From contig NZ_SHKW01000001.1 in the NCBI RefSeq assembly GCF_004217555.1, positions 4,650,001 through 4,714,000 on the forward strand: a stretch of DNA of 64,000 bases. The letters are read 5' to 3'. The notes below the pieces were generated by a model that saw only the letters and a program-made list of their open reading frames with translations, ran no database searches and was not told the origin of the DNA. The translations under genes were made by a program, and so were the position numbers. Each line of letters begins with the position of its first letter. Positions within the stretch are counted from its first letter, which is position 1. This document shows, piece by piece, positions 9,226-16,922 of this stretch. Source of the DNA: Edaphobacter modestus (GTDB lineage: Bacteria > Acidobacteriota > Terriglobia > Terriglobales > Acidobacteriaceae).

Positions 9226-9289
9226 TGCCGGGTGCCCCATTCATGCGGCCTTATCGCATGAGTGGGCGATTCGCGCAAAAGCGCGAACC
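9226..9289 (+). repeat. Dispersed element B, copy 2 (compensatory stem changes)
   Basis: Starts TGCCGGGTGCCCCATTCATG like copy 1. The second stem is TTCGCGC (9270-9276) with GCGCGAA (9281-9287). Against copy 1 the stem position A-T has become C-G on both arms, so pairing is kept. Confidence 0.8.
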
Positions 9290-9378
9290 AAAACCTGCCG
9301 ATCGCAGGACTGGATTCGCGGGTTACTGAAAACCTCAAACCAAATGGGGAACAGCAACTTTGCTAAAGTTCTCCTGCC

Positions 9379-10155
9379 ATGAAAATCCTCTTCACCCTCG
9401 CACTTTTAGCAACAACCCTCCACGCCCAAACCCCCGAAGTCCCCGACTGGGCCCAGCCCGGCTCCCCCACCCATAAACAGGTCCCACCTCCAGCCGACTT
9501 CCACCGCCCCAGCCGCAACTTCAACACCCCCATCGGCCTCTTCCAGGGCCAGTCCGACATCGGCGCCGCCGTAGTTCCCGGCTTCGCCAGCTATGACCCC
9601 GCGACGAAGCAGTACACCATCCACTCCGCCGGCTATAACATCTGGTACTCCCGCGACGAGTTCCGTTTTCTCTGGAAGAAAGTCTCCGGCGACGTCTCGC
9701 TCGCTGCCGACGTCACCTTCCCCGACCCCAAGGGCTACAACGACCGCAAGGCCGTCCTCGTCATCCGCCAGAACCTCGACGACGACTCCCCTGAAGCCAT
9801 GGCCGGCGAGCACGGCACAGGCATGGTCCACCTCGCCGTCCGTCCCACCCGGGGAGCGAACTTCCGCGACTACGAGTACCGTCTCGCCGCCGTCGGCCTG
9901 CCCTCCAGCCCCAACCCCTCAGCCCGCGTCGACATTCTGCCCAAACGCATCGGCGTCGAAAAGCGCGGCGACCAGATCGCCCTCTACATCTCGCTTGAAG
10001 GCGAACCCCTCCACCAGTTCGGCCCACCCATCCAGCTTCACTTCGACGGTCCCTTTTACGTAGGCATCGGCTTCACCTCTCACCTGCCCGCCACCCTCGA
10101 CACCGCCATCCTCTCCAACGTCGTCCTGGAGAACGCCGCCGGCAAGGTCCACTAG
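9379..10155 (+). CDS. Secreted beta-sandwich protein (DUF1349/Tol-associated type)
   Basis: A 258-residue protein with a short signal peptide (MKILFTLALLATTLHA-Q). The middle (YNIWYSRDEFRFLWKKVSGD, then strands with KAVLVIRQNLDDDSPEA) looks like the concanavalin-like sandwich that often precedes TolB-type propellers and is sometimes annotated biopolymer transporter Tol. There is no propeller here, so this is a stand-alone domain. No Shine-Dalgarno is visible. Extracellular or periplasmic carbohydrate binding is possible but not shown. It ends just before a long repeat-filled gap. Confidence 0.65.
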   Translation: MKILFTLALLATTLHAQTPEVPDWAQPGSPTHKQVPPPADFHRPSRNFNTPIGLFQGQSDIGAAVVPGFASYDPATKQYTIHSAGYNIWYSRDEFRFLWKKVSGDVSLAADVTFPDPKGYNDRKAVLVIRQNLDDDSPEAMAGEHGTGMVHLAVRPTRGANFRDYEYRLAAVGLPSSPNPSARVDILPKRIGVEKRGDQIALYISLEGEPLHQFGPPIQLHFDGPFYVGIGFTSHLPATLDTAILSNVVLENAAGKVH

Positions 10156-10226
10156 GAAGAGAAGTATGAAGAAAGAAGAAGAGAGGGAAGGCGCAGAAGT
10201 GAGCTACCAAAGTGAGGTCTCATCCC

Positions 10227-10350
10227 CCGTGAGATGTCATCCCAACCAGTACGGTGCCACCCATGAGTTGTCATCCCGACCAATGCGTGTCACCCATGAG
10301 TTGTCATCCCGACCAATGCGGTGTCACCCATGAGTTGTCATCCCGACCGG
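10227..10350 (+). repeat. Tandem array, 33-34-bp period, running into an element
   Basis: Units at about 10227, 10261, 10294 and 10328 read CCATGAGTTGTCATCCCGAC with small changes. The last unit is itself the head of the full-length element A-prime that continues to 10378. Confidence 0.85.
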
Positions 10351-10378
10351 AGCGAAGCGGAGTGGAGGGATCTGCGTT
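10338..10378 (+). repeat. Dispersed element A-prime, copy 3
   Basis: TGTCATCCCGACCGGAGCGA through GGAGGGATCTGCG. It closes the preceding tandem array. Confidence 0.8.
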
Positions 10379-10409
10379 CCTCCTCCCACAGCCGAAACAC
10401 CTTCCAAAC

Positions 10410-10446
10410 CGTCATTCTGAGCGAAGCGAAGAATCTCAGTATTTTT
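10410..10446 (+). repeat. Dispersed element A, copy 3
   Basis: CGTCATTCTGAGCGAAGCG through GAATCTCAGTATTTTT. It lies 30 bp after an A-prime copy in the same orientation. Confidence 0.85.
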
Positions 10447-10574
10447 GCAGGATGCCTGCCGAGTCCAAAACCAGGAAACCTGTCAAGCGGAAAGAACAGC
10501 AAGCCTAATAAAATCAGCAAGATAAATTTGCCGATTAGTTTCTCCTCTCCTGCTATCCTGTAAGCGGAATCAAA

Positions 10575-10605
10575 AATGGCTCACGGATTCGATCCGTGAG
10601 CCATT
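10575..10605 (-). terminator. Terminator of the class I fumarase gene
   Basis: A perfect 14-bp stem (10575-10588 with 10592-10605) and a 3-nt loop. On the minus strand the stem is followed by TTTTTG. It lies about 115 bp downstream of the fumarase stop. Confidence 0.85.
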
Positions 10606-10721
10606 CCCTTTAGAATCAAGATTTTAGCAATTAAGCCCTTTATTTACAATATTTTACCCTGTTTGAATCGCGTAACTTAATGAAAACAAGAACTTTATAA
10701 AAACAGGGGGGTAGGGGCCCT

Positions 10722-12257
10722 CTACTGAAGAATCGGAACCCCGCCCAGCCCGCCTGCGATCCGGGCCTTCCACTCCGCCGGTCCGGTCTGGTGAACGCTC
10801 ACGCCCTTTGAGTCCACGGCAACGGTCACCGGCATATCGACGACCTCGAACTCGTAGATCGCCTCCATGCCCAGGTCGCCGAAGCCCAGCAGCTTCGAGC
10901 TGCGAATGGCCTTCGAGACCAGATATGCCGCGCCACCGACCGCCATCAGGTACACGGCTTCGTGCTCCTTGATGGCATCGATCGCGACCGGTCCACGCTC
11001 GGCCTTGCCGATCATGCCCAGCAGCCCGGTCTCCGCCAGCATCTGCCGTGTGAACTTGTCCATGCGCGTAGCCGTCGTCGGTCCCGCAGGTCCGACTGCC
11101 TCGTCACGCACCGCATCGACCGGCCCAACGTAGTAGATGAACCGGTTCTTGAAGTCGACGGGAAGCTTCTCGCTACGGTTCAACATATCGGTCATGCGCT
11201 TATGGGCCGCGTCGCGACCCGTCAACAGCTTGCCGTTCAGCAGCAGCACCTCGCCCGGCTTCCACGTCTTCACCTCGTCGTGCGTGACGGTATCGAGATT
11301 CACCCGCCGCGCCTTCGAGGTGTCATAGGTCAGCTCCGGCCATACATCGAGCGACGGAGGATCGAGCGCCACCGGCCCCGAGCCGTCCAGATGAACATGC
11401 GCATGTCGCGTCGCCGCGCAGTTTGGAATCATCGCCACCGGCAGGTTCGCCGCGTGCGTCGGATAGTCCATGATCTTGATGTCGAGGACCGTCGTCAGGC
11501 CGCCCAGTCCCTGCGCGCCGATGCCCAGCTGGTTGATCTTGTTGTAAAGCTCGATCCGCAGCTCCTCGATCTTGTTCTTCGGCCCCCGAGCAATCAGCTC
11601 CTGCATGTCGATCGGGTCCATCAGGGACTCCTTCGCCATCACCATCGCCTTCTCCGCCGTTCCGCCAATGCCGATTCCCAGCATCCCCGGCGGACACCAG
11701 CCCGCACCCATCGTCGGCACCGTCTTCACCACCCAGTCGACGATAGAATCCGACGGATTCAGCATCACGAATTTGCTCTTGGCCTCCGAACCGCCGCCCT
11801 TGGCCGCGACCGTCACGTCCACATCGCCGCCCTCGACCATCTCCACCGAGACCACCGCTGGCGTATTGTCACCAGTGTTCTTGCGCGAGAACGCCGGATC
11901 GGCCAGAATGCTCGCCCGCAGCTTGTTGTCCGGATGGTTGTAAGCGCGGCGCACGCCCTCATCGACCATCTGCTGGACGGTCATCAGCGGCTTGCCGTCG
12001 TTGTCCCAGCGAGCCTCCATCCCGACCTTCACAAAGGCGGTAACGATGCCCGTATCCTGGCAGACCGGCCGATGCCCCTCGGCGCACATGCGCGAGTTGA
12101 TCAGGATCTGCGCCATCGCATCCTTGGCCGCCGGAGACTGCTCCAGCTCATAGGCGCGCGTAAGGTTGGTGATGAAGTCCTCAGGGTGGTAGTAGCTGAT
12201 GTACTGAAGCGCGTCAGCGACAGACTGAATGAAATCGGATTGCTTGATCGTGGCCAT
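10722..12257 (-). CDS. fumA: Fumarate hydratase class I (iron-sulphur)
   Basis: A 511-residue class I fumarase, which hydrates fumarate to malate in the TCA cycle using a [4Fe-4S] cluster. The N-terminal alpha domain carries VCQDTGIVTAFVKVG and AGWCPPGMLGIGIGG, and the beta domain follows (GPTTATRMDKFTRQMLAETG). Candidate cluster cysteines sit in VCQDTG, WCPPG and PNCAAT. Start is ATG 12257; an in-frame upstream extension lacks family residues. AAGGA lies about 12 nt upstream, next to a strong inverted repeat. It is divergent from an aspartase that makes its substrate. Confidence 0.93.
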   Translation of the reverse strand: MATIKQSDFIQSVADALQYISYYHPEDFITNLTRAYELEQSPAAKDAMAQILINSRMCAEGHRPVCQDTGIVTAFVKVGMEARWDNDGKPLMTVQQMVDEGVRRAYNHPDNKLRASILADPAFSRKNTGDNTPAVVSVEMVEGGDVDVTVAAKGGGSEAKSKFVMLNPSDSIVDWVVKTVPTMGAGWCPPGMLGIGIGGTAEKAMVMAKESLMDPIDMQELIARGPKNKIEELRIELYNKINQLGIGAQGLGGLTTVLDIKIMDYPTHAANLPVAMIPNCAATRHAHVHLDGSGPVALDPPSLDVWPELTYDTSKARRVNLDTVTHDEVKTWKPGEVLLLNGKLLTGRDAAHKRMTDMLNRSEKLPVDFKNRFIYYVGPVDAVRDEAVGPAGPTTATRMDKFTRQMLAETGLLGMIGKAERGPVAIDAIKEHEAVYLMAVGGAAYLVSKAIRSSKLLGFGDLGMEAIYEFEVVDMPVTVAVDSKGVSVHQTGPAEWKARIAGGLGGVPILQ

Positions 12258-12272
12258 GAATGCAACTGTTCC

Positions 12273-12302
12273 TTGAGCGCTTCGAATCTTCGATGCGCTC
12301 AA
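12273..12302. promoter_or_regulatory. Inverted repeat in the fumarase leader
   Basis: TTGAGCGC (12273-12280) pairs with GCGCTCAA (12295-12302), and inside it TCGAA (12282-12286) pairs with TTCGA (12289-12293). On the minus strand a TAGAAT -10 candidate overlaps its upstream edge and the fumarase AAGGA overlaps its downstream edge. It could be an operator or an mRNA hairpin over the ribosome binding site. Confidence 0.55.
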
Positions 12303-12377
12303 TTCTAGGATGTCTTACGCACCGTTGTCTCATCCCAGTCTCAGAACGACCGCATCTAATTGGTGAGAGGAACGCAG

Positions 12378-13778
12378 ATGTCCGATATCCGTACCGAAAA
12401 CGATTCCTTAGGTGCAGTCGAAGTCCCCGCCGAAGCCCTCTACGGTGCCCAGACTACCCGCGCCGTCGCCAACTTCCCCATCAGCGGCCTCAAGGCCAAT
12501 CACTTCCTCATCCGCGCCCTCGCAATGATCAAGTTCGCCGCAGCCGAGGCCAACGCCGAGCTCGGCCTGATCACCCCCGAGCAGGGAAGCGCCATCGCCC
12601 AGGCCGCGCAGGAGGTTCTCGACGGAAAGCACCACGATCACTTCGTCGTCGATGTCTTTCAGGCGGGAGCGGGCGTGAGCCTGCACATGAACACCAATGA
12701 GGTGCTGGCCAACCGCGCGAACCAGATCTTCGGCGAGGAGCTTGGCAGCTACAAAAAGGTTCATCCGAATGACCATGTGAACTATGGGCAATCGACCAAC
12801 GATGTCTTTCCCACGGCCATGCGGCTGAGTGCGCTGCTGGCTCTCGAAGAGCTGTATTCGGTGCTGGAAGGGCTTGCCGGGAGTTTTGCGGCGAAGGCCG
12901 ACGAGTTCAAGGACATCCTCAAGGCTGGCCGTACGCACATGCAGGATGCTGTTCCAATCACTCTCGGCCAGGAGTTCGCCGCCTACGCCGTAGCCGTCCG
13001 CGAAGCCTCAGCTTCCATCCGGCGCAACGCCGTTACGCTGCACTCGCTGGGTCTGGGAGGCTCGGCCGTCGGAACCGGCCTCAACACTCATCCGCAATAC
13101 CGCGAGAAGGCCGTTGCCAAGTTGGCCCGCATCGCCAGGCTCGAACTGCACCCCGCCTACGACCTCCGCTATGCGATGCAGTCCTGTGCCCCCATGGCCG
13201 AGGTCTCAGGCGCGCTGCGCACGCTCGCGCTCGAGATGATCCGAATCTCGAACGACCTGCGTCTGCTCTCCTCAGGCCCGAACACCGGTTTTAACGAGAT
13301 CCTCCTGCCCAGCCTGCAGCCCGGTTCCAGCATCATGCCCGGCAAGGTGAACCCCGTGCTGGCGGAGCTGACCGCGATGGTCGCCTTCCAGGTGATCGGC
13401 AACGACACCGCGACCGCGATGGCGGTCCAGGCCGGGCAGCTCGAGCTGAACGTGATGATGCCTGCGATGGCGCATGCAACCCTGCAGTCGATCACGATTC
13501 TGACCAACACGCTGCGCGAACTGGAGGTGCACTGCATCCGCGGGATCACGGCGAACCGGGAGCGCAATGCCTTCTACGCCTCCAGCACCATCGCCCTCGC
13601 AACCGCGCTCAACCCCTACATCGGCTATCGCAAGGCAGCCGAATTGGTGAAGGAGTCCGTCGCTTCAGGCCGCTCGATCGTCGATCTGGCGCGGGAGAAG
13701 AAGCTGCTCAGCGAAGAACAGATCGCCGAGATCCTCGATCCCAAAAACATGACCGAACCTCACGCCAGAATCTCCTGA
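12378..13778 (+). CDS. aspA: Aspartate ammonia-lyase (aspartase)
   Basis: A 466-residue member of the fumarase II/aspartase superfamily, predicted to split aspartate into fumarate and ammonia. The signature GSSIMPGKVNP is present. Aspartase is preferred over FumC because it has VFQAGAG rather than the FumC form WQTGSGT, and because KVNPVLAE and the GNDTATAMAVQAGQLELNVM segment follow the aspartase pattern. ATG 12378 has GAGAGG 7 nt upstream; an upstream TTG at 12360 is less likely. It is divergent from the class I fumarase. FumC remains the alternative. Confidence 0.82.
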   Translation: MSDIRTENDSLGAVEVPAEALYGAQTTRAVANFPISGLKANHFLIRALAMIKFAAAEANAELGLITPEQGSAIAQAAQEVLDGKHHDHFVVDVFQAGAGVSLHMNTNEVLANRANQIFGEELGSYKKVHPNDHVNYGQSTNDVFPTAMRLSALLALEELYSVLEGLAGSFAAKADEFKDILKAGRTHMQDAVPITLGQEFAAYAVAVREASASIRRNAVTLHSLGLGGSAVGTGLNTHPQYREKAVAKLARIARLELHPAYDLRYAMQSCAPMAEVSGALRTLALEMIRISNDLRLLSSGPNTGFNEILLPSLQPGSSIMPGKVNPVLAELTAMVAFQVIGNDTATAMAVQAGQLELNVMMPAMAHATLQSITILTNTLRELEVHCIRGITANRERNAFYASSTIALATALNPYIGYRKAAELVKESVASGRSIVDLAREKKLLSEEQIAEILDPKNMTEPHARIS

Positions 13779-13793
13779 CGGCGAGGTTCGGTC
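13751..13793 (-). terminator. Terminator of the beta-barrel gene, inside the aspA 3' end
   Basis: GACCGAACCTC (13751-13761) pairs with GAGGTTCGGTC (13783-13793), extended inward by CGCC/GGCG with one bulge. On the minus strand it is followed by ATGTTTTTGG, so it best terminates the minus-strand gene ending at 13813. The left arm is aspA coding sequence. Confidence 0.65.
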
Positions 13794-13812
13794 ACTGGTT
13801 CCGAGAAAAGCG

Positions 13813-14496
13813 CTACTTGATGCGGCCGAATCGATAGACGATACCGAGATTCACGCCCAGGTTGTTCTGGATGGTCCCGCCCCAGGTCGAGCCCAGGTAC
13901 GTTGGAGTGATTCGCATGGCCAGGTTCGGATAGAAGTTGTAGTCCAGGTTCACGCCCGCCGAGAAGACCGCGCGGGTCTGGGAAGGCCATAACCCGAGAT
14001 CTTCGGCCGGGATTCCCTTCGATCCGCTGTCGAACTTGCCGATTCCCGCGCCTGCCGTGCCAAAGACGCTCGCCGACATCTTCTCCCTGAGGTAAAAGCG
14101 ATAGAGAGGGCCGCCCATAAAGGTGTACTGAGAGATCTGCGGATTCTGGATGTTGAATTGGGTATTGCCGACCTTGGCGTTGCCGAAGGCGCCGCGAACA
14201 TCGCCGATGATGCCAAACTTCGGATTCATGAAGCGGGTTCCGGACATCCAGAAGGTAACCTCGTTGTTCCTCTGGAGATCTTCGCCGGAGCGGAAGCGAA
14301 GATAGCCTCCACCGCCGCCTACCTCCCACTTGTGGGAGTAGGTGTCCTGAATGGTGCGCTCGATGCGCGCTCTACGATTGGCATTGGTCTCTCGCCTGCG
14401 CGAAAACTGGGCCTGAAGGGGAGTGGATCCGCTGACAACGAACAAGGCAGCCAGCGCGGCTGCCGCACACTTCACACTGAACCTGAAACCGAACAT
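13813..14496 (-). CDS. Outer-membrane beta-barrel protein
   Basis: A 227-residue protein with a signal peptide cut near LQA-QF, a short basic segment (RRRETNANRRARIER), and then alternating amphipathic strands ending in the aromatic-rich C-terminus VNLGIVYRFGRIK, as expected for an 8-stranded OmpA/OmpX-like barrel. ATG 14496 is supported by AGGAG 9 nt upstream. It is divergent from a cytochrome c gene. Function is unknown; structural or adhesive roles are typical of such barrels. Confidence 0.7.
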   Translation of the reverse strand: MFGFRFSVKCAAAALAALFVVSGSTPLQAQFSRRRETNANRRARIERTIQDTYSHKWEVGGGGGYLRFRSGEDLQRNNEVTFWMSGTRFMNPKFGIIGDVRGAFGNAKVGNTQFNIQNPQISQYTFMGGPLYRFYLREKMSASVFGTAGAGIGKFDSGSKGIPAEDLGLWPSQTRAVFSAGVNLDYNFYPNLAMRITPTYLGSTWGGTIQNNLGVNLGIVYRFGRIK

Positions 14497-14657
14497 CAAC
14501 GATTACTCCTGCACTAGCTGGGCTCTTGCTAAGGTGGAACTTGGGGCGCGAGGGCCGGAACTCGACCGCGGGCCAACTCTTATTAGAACATCCGCAGCAT
14601 CCGTAGGGCGGAGACAACGAATTTTCCATCGCGAATTACTCCGGAAAGGTTTTGATT

Positions 14658-15206
14658 ATGGCGAAAAAAAGTAGTGGCGGAGGTTTCGGCAAGCTGCTTC
14701 TGGGATTTGTTCTGGGGGTTGCCGCTGTCGCTGCCGGGGGCTACGCCTATCTGTACTTCGGAAAGCTGCCGGTTGCCGTGAGCGATGCGACCTTTCCGCT
14801 CGAGAAGCAACTGGTCGGGATTCCCCTGCACAACCGCATCGACAGCGAGAAGAAAGACCCTCCCTTCGGCATCAGCGAGGACGTCTTCGAAGGCGGAGCC
14901 AGAGTGTATCGGGCACAGTGCGCAGCCTGCCATGGGACACCGGGGCACGATGTGGGGTATGCGAAGTACATGTATCCCTCCGCTCCCCCGCTCTGGAAGA
15001 AGCATGGGAGCAAAGGCGTCGTCGGTGTCAGCGACGATGAACCTGGCGAGACGTACTGGAGAGTCGCGAACGGAATCCGGCTGACGGGCATGCCCGCCTT
15101 CAAGCACGTTCTCTCCGATACGCAGATGTGGCAGGTCAGTCTTCTGCTGAAAAACGCCGACAAGGAGATTCCAGATCCGGTAGAACGCATCCTGCAAGGC
15201 CGATAA
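14658..15206 (+). CDS. Membrane-anchored c-type cytochrome
   Basis: A 182-residue protein with an N-terminal membrane anchor (LLLGFVLGVAAVAAGGYAYLY) and one cytochrome c domain outside the cytoplasmic membrane. Haem is attached at Cys88-Ala-Ala-Cys91-His92, and Met in RLTGMPAF near residue 150 is the likely second ligand. The domain resembles the CccA/cbb3-subunit III type and probably carries electrons in respiration. ATG 14658 follows AAAGG by 8 nt. No oxidase genes are adjacent, so the partner is unknown. Confidence 0.85.
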   Translation: MAKKSSGGGFGKLLLGFVLGVAAVAAGGYAYLYFGKLPVAVSDATFPLEKQLVGIPLHNRIDSEKKDPPFGISEDVFEGGARVYRAQCAACHGTPGHDVGYAKYMYPSAPPLWKKHGSKGVVGVSDDEPGETYWRVANGIRLTGMPAFKHVLSDTQMWQVSLLLKNADKEIPDPVERILQGR

Positions 15207-15223
15207 AGACTGTCTTAAACGAC

Positions 15224-15268
15224 GAAACGCGGTCAGAAGTTCCTCCGGACCGCGTTTCTCTTTCTTTC
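15224..15268 (+). terminator. Terminator between cytochrome c and DUF481 genes
   Basis: An 11-bp stem GAAACGCGGTC (15224-15234) / GACCGCGTTTC (15248-15258) followed by TCTTTCTTT. It lies just after the cytochrome stop and may work in both directions. Confidence 0.85.
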
Positions 15269-15277
15269 ACTCAGAGT

Positions 15278-16504
15278 CTAGTGGAAAGAGTAGGTCACAC
15301 CCGTGACGAACTGGAGACTGTTTTTGTTGAAGCCGAAGGCCGGATTGTTCAGGTAGTTGTCCAGAAGGTTCACGCTCAGGCTGAAGTGGTGATAGACCGG
15401 AAGCGCCAGACCGAGGACACCGATCGCAGACCAGGCGTTCGTGTTGTTCCACGACTGGATGTACGTGCCGCTGTGGGTAAGCAGGATCTTACCTGGAAGC
15501 GTGCGCTTGTAGGCTTCCCCGAATGTGGAGCCAATCAGGTTCTGGTCGGGAGTCAGCGGAAGCAGTGGCGCAGGGGGAGCGGGCTGGACGGGCTGGATGA
15601 ACTTCTGCTGCTGATAGTGGATATCTGTCTTCACATCGAACTGGTGTACGGCGGTTTGAAAGACGGTGTAACCGACGCCCACACCGTAGATCTGCTGAAA
15701 GTTCAGGCCCTGGGCGAAGTTGTGATCGTACGACAGGCCACCCAGCATGTAGAAACGCGGGGTGAAGTACTTGTCGTGCTCAAAGTCCGTGTGAAAGATG
15801 CTGGTCTTCGCTTCCGCGGCGGCCAGGCCGGTGGGATTGGGAACGACCGGCTGGGTCAGCTTGCCATAGGTCTCCAGCAGGTTGAAGGTGGTTCGGGTAC
15901 GCGGCGGAAGATAGGCAACCGAAGGGATCGCACGAACGAGCGCGAGCGCGGCTGTGTAATTCTGCCCATAGGTGGTGGACTGCAGCACGGTCGCGCCGCC
16001 CGTCACCGATCCATTCCACCCGCGGAAGAAGCCGGGATTGCCGTTCAGCTCCTTGTTGTAGGTCCCGCCATCGACGATGTAGCCGACATCCTTGCCGGCA
16101 ATGGTCTCGGTCGTTCCACTGGGAGCCGTTGTCTTCACTGCACCGTCTTCCACGGCGAGGCTCTCTGGCTGCTTCGGGGTGCGGGTGACCTTTTCGTCTT
16201 TCTTCAGGATAACGAAGTTGCTGCTGGAGCGCAGCTCCTTGACCTTGTCCAGGGAGACGGTGATCTCACCTACGGCGTCGCTCTGGAAGACGATTTCGTC
16301 GCCGATGCTGTGCTCGAATTTTCCGGTCAGCTGGTCGCCGTTTTTAAAGATGATGACATCGGGCGCTGAAGCGGCTGGCTTATCCTGTGCGCGCATAACC
16401 GAGGGAATGCCGATGGCCAGAAGGCTAACCATCGCGAGGTTGCGAAGCCAGCACCGCCCTCTTTGCTGAGACAGAATGAGACGAGACTTCAGATTTACGG
16501 TCAT
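15278..16504 (-). CDS. DUF481 outer-membrane protein
   Basis: A 408-residue protein. An N-terminal hydrophobic segment ending MRA-QD is the signal peptide. Residues 48-95 form a small beta domain (VIIFKNGDQLTGKFEHSIGD) of the LSm-like type often fused in front of DUF481. The rest is a DUF481 beta-barrel of about 230 residues ending in the aromatic LQFVTGVTYSFH. Such proteins are thought to be salt-stress-inducible outer-membrane barrels; their substrates are unknown. A long gap of 418 bp separates its start from the next plus-strand gene. Confidence 0.82.
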   Translation of the reverse strand: MTVNLKSRLILSQQRGRCWLRNLAMVSLLAIGIPSVMRAQDKPAASAPDVIIFKNGDQLTGKFEHSIGDEIVFQSDAVGEITVSLDKVKELRSSSNFVILKKDEKVTRTPKQPESLAVEDGAVKTTAPSGTTETIAGKDVGYIVDGGTYNKELNGNPGFFRGWNGSVTGGATVLQSTTYGQNYTAALALVRAIPSVAYLPPRTRTTFNLLETYGKLTQPVVPNPTGLAAAEAKTSIFHTDFEHDKYFTPRFYMLGGLSYDHNFAQGLNFQQIYGVGVGYTVFQTAVHQFDVKTDIHYQQQKFIQPVQPAPPAPLLPLTPDQNLIGSTFGEAYKRTLPGKILLTHSGTYIQSWNNTNAWSAIGVLGLALPVYHHFSLSVNLLDNYLNNPAFGFNKNSLQFVTGVTYSFH

Positions 16505-16544
16505 TGATTCCGCTTTGCCTTGCTGTGTAAAGATTTACGTCCGG

Positions 16545-16720
16545 GTGACAGGGGGTTGGACACGCTTTTTGCATTCCGGGTTGGCTGTAAGTGGCGGAAA
16601 TTTCGCGGGCAGCCTCGTGTCTGGCGAGGATCTCTTTTTGAAGCGTGAAAGACAGCAGAACGAAACCTGACGAAAGCAGAAGGGGGGGATGCCCGTGCTC
16701 TGCTTTCGTTGCATTTTTTT
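16545..16720 (+). ncRNA. Candidate small RNA ending in an intrinsic terminator
   Basis: The segment can fold: GACACG near 16558 pairs with CGTGTC near 16617, enclosing TTCCG/CGGAA. It ends in the terminator at 16670-16720. The 5' end is not determined and the promoter is weak. This is inference from the orphan terminator. Confidence 0.25.
16670..16720 (+). terminator. Intrinsic terminator with no upstream plus-strand gene
   Basis: An 11-bp perfect stem ACGAAAGCAGA (16670-16680) / TCTGCTTTCGT (16699-16709) with a G-rich loop, followed by a run of seven T (16714-16720). The T-run is only on the plus strand. Confidence 0.8.
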
Positions 16721-16733
16721 AGGCAAAAATATC

Positions 16734-16763
16734 TTGCCAATCGTCATTCAATCGGCTTAGTAT
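16734..16763 (+). promoter_or_regulatory. Possible promoter of the GvpL/F-like gene
   Basis: TTGCCA (16734-16739) and TAGTAT (16758-16763) with an 18-bp spacer, located after the orphan terminator. The -10 match is moderate. Confidence 0.35.
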
Positions 16764-16922
16764 CCGTTTCGGCTTCGGCACAGTGCGCTTCTCGCTCATG
16801 TGTGCAGAAGGCGAAAGTGTCGCAGAAGAGATGTCCAAATCTTTCGTTTCAGTGTGAATTGCATCATCAACTGCCTGACAGGGCAGCTTAAGCCCTGCCT
16901 GCGCCATGGGAAGGTAAAAACG

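Larger units (their letters stand above)
10156..10721. other. 566-bp gene-free gap: repeats, terminator, AT-rich stretch
   Basis: This convergent gap holds a tandem array (10227-10350), dispersed elements A-prime and A, and the fumarase terminator. The segment 10606-10715 is clearly AT-rich for this genome and ends in a G-run. No gene-like frame was seen. Confidence 0.7.
16505..16922. other. 418-bp gap with an orphan terminator and a promoter candidate
   Basis: This gap separates the divergent DUF481 and GvpL/F-like genes. It contains a plus-strand terminator at 16670-16720 with no recognised plus-strand gene before it, then a promoter candidate at 16734-16763 and a leader of about 150 nt for the GvpL/F-like gene. 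Short frames here have no gene-like features. Confidence 0.6.

Noticed and set aside
10227..10350. CRISPR-like array of about 34-bp repeats
   Set aside because: The units are contiguous with no spacers, no cas genes are present, and the unit is the head of a dispersed element.
10962..12308. 448-codon plus-strand frame opposite the fumarase
   Set aside because: Antisense to a well-conserved enzyme; Arg/His-rich composition.
12378..13778. Second fumarase (FumC)
   Set aside because: The superfamily motifs fit aspartase better (QAGAG, KVNPVLAE, long AGQLELNVM segment); FumC kept only as the alternative.
16555..16575. Sigma-54 promoter (TTGGACACGCTTTTTGCA)
   Set aside because: The GG-to-GC spacing is 11 rather than 10, and the -24 element is off consensus.
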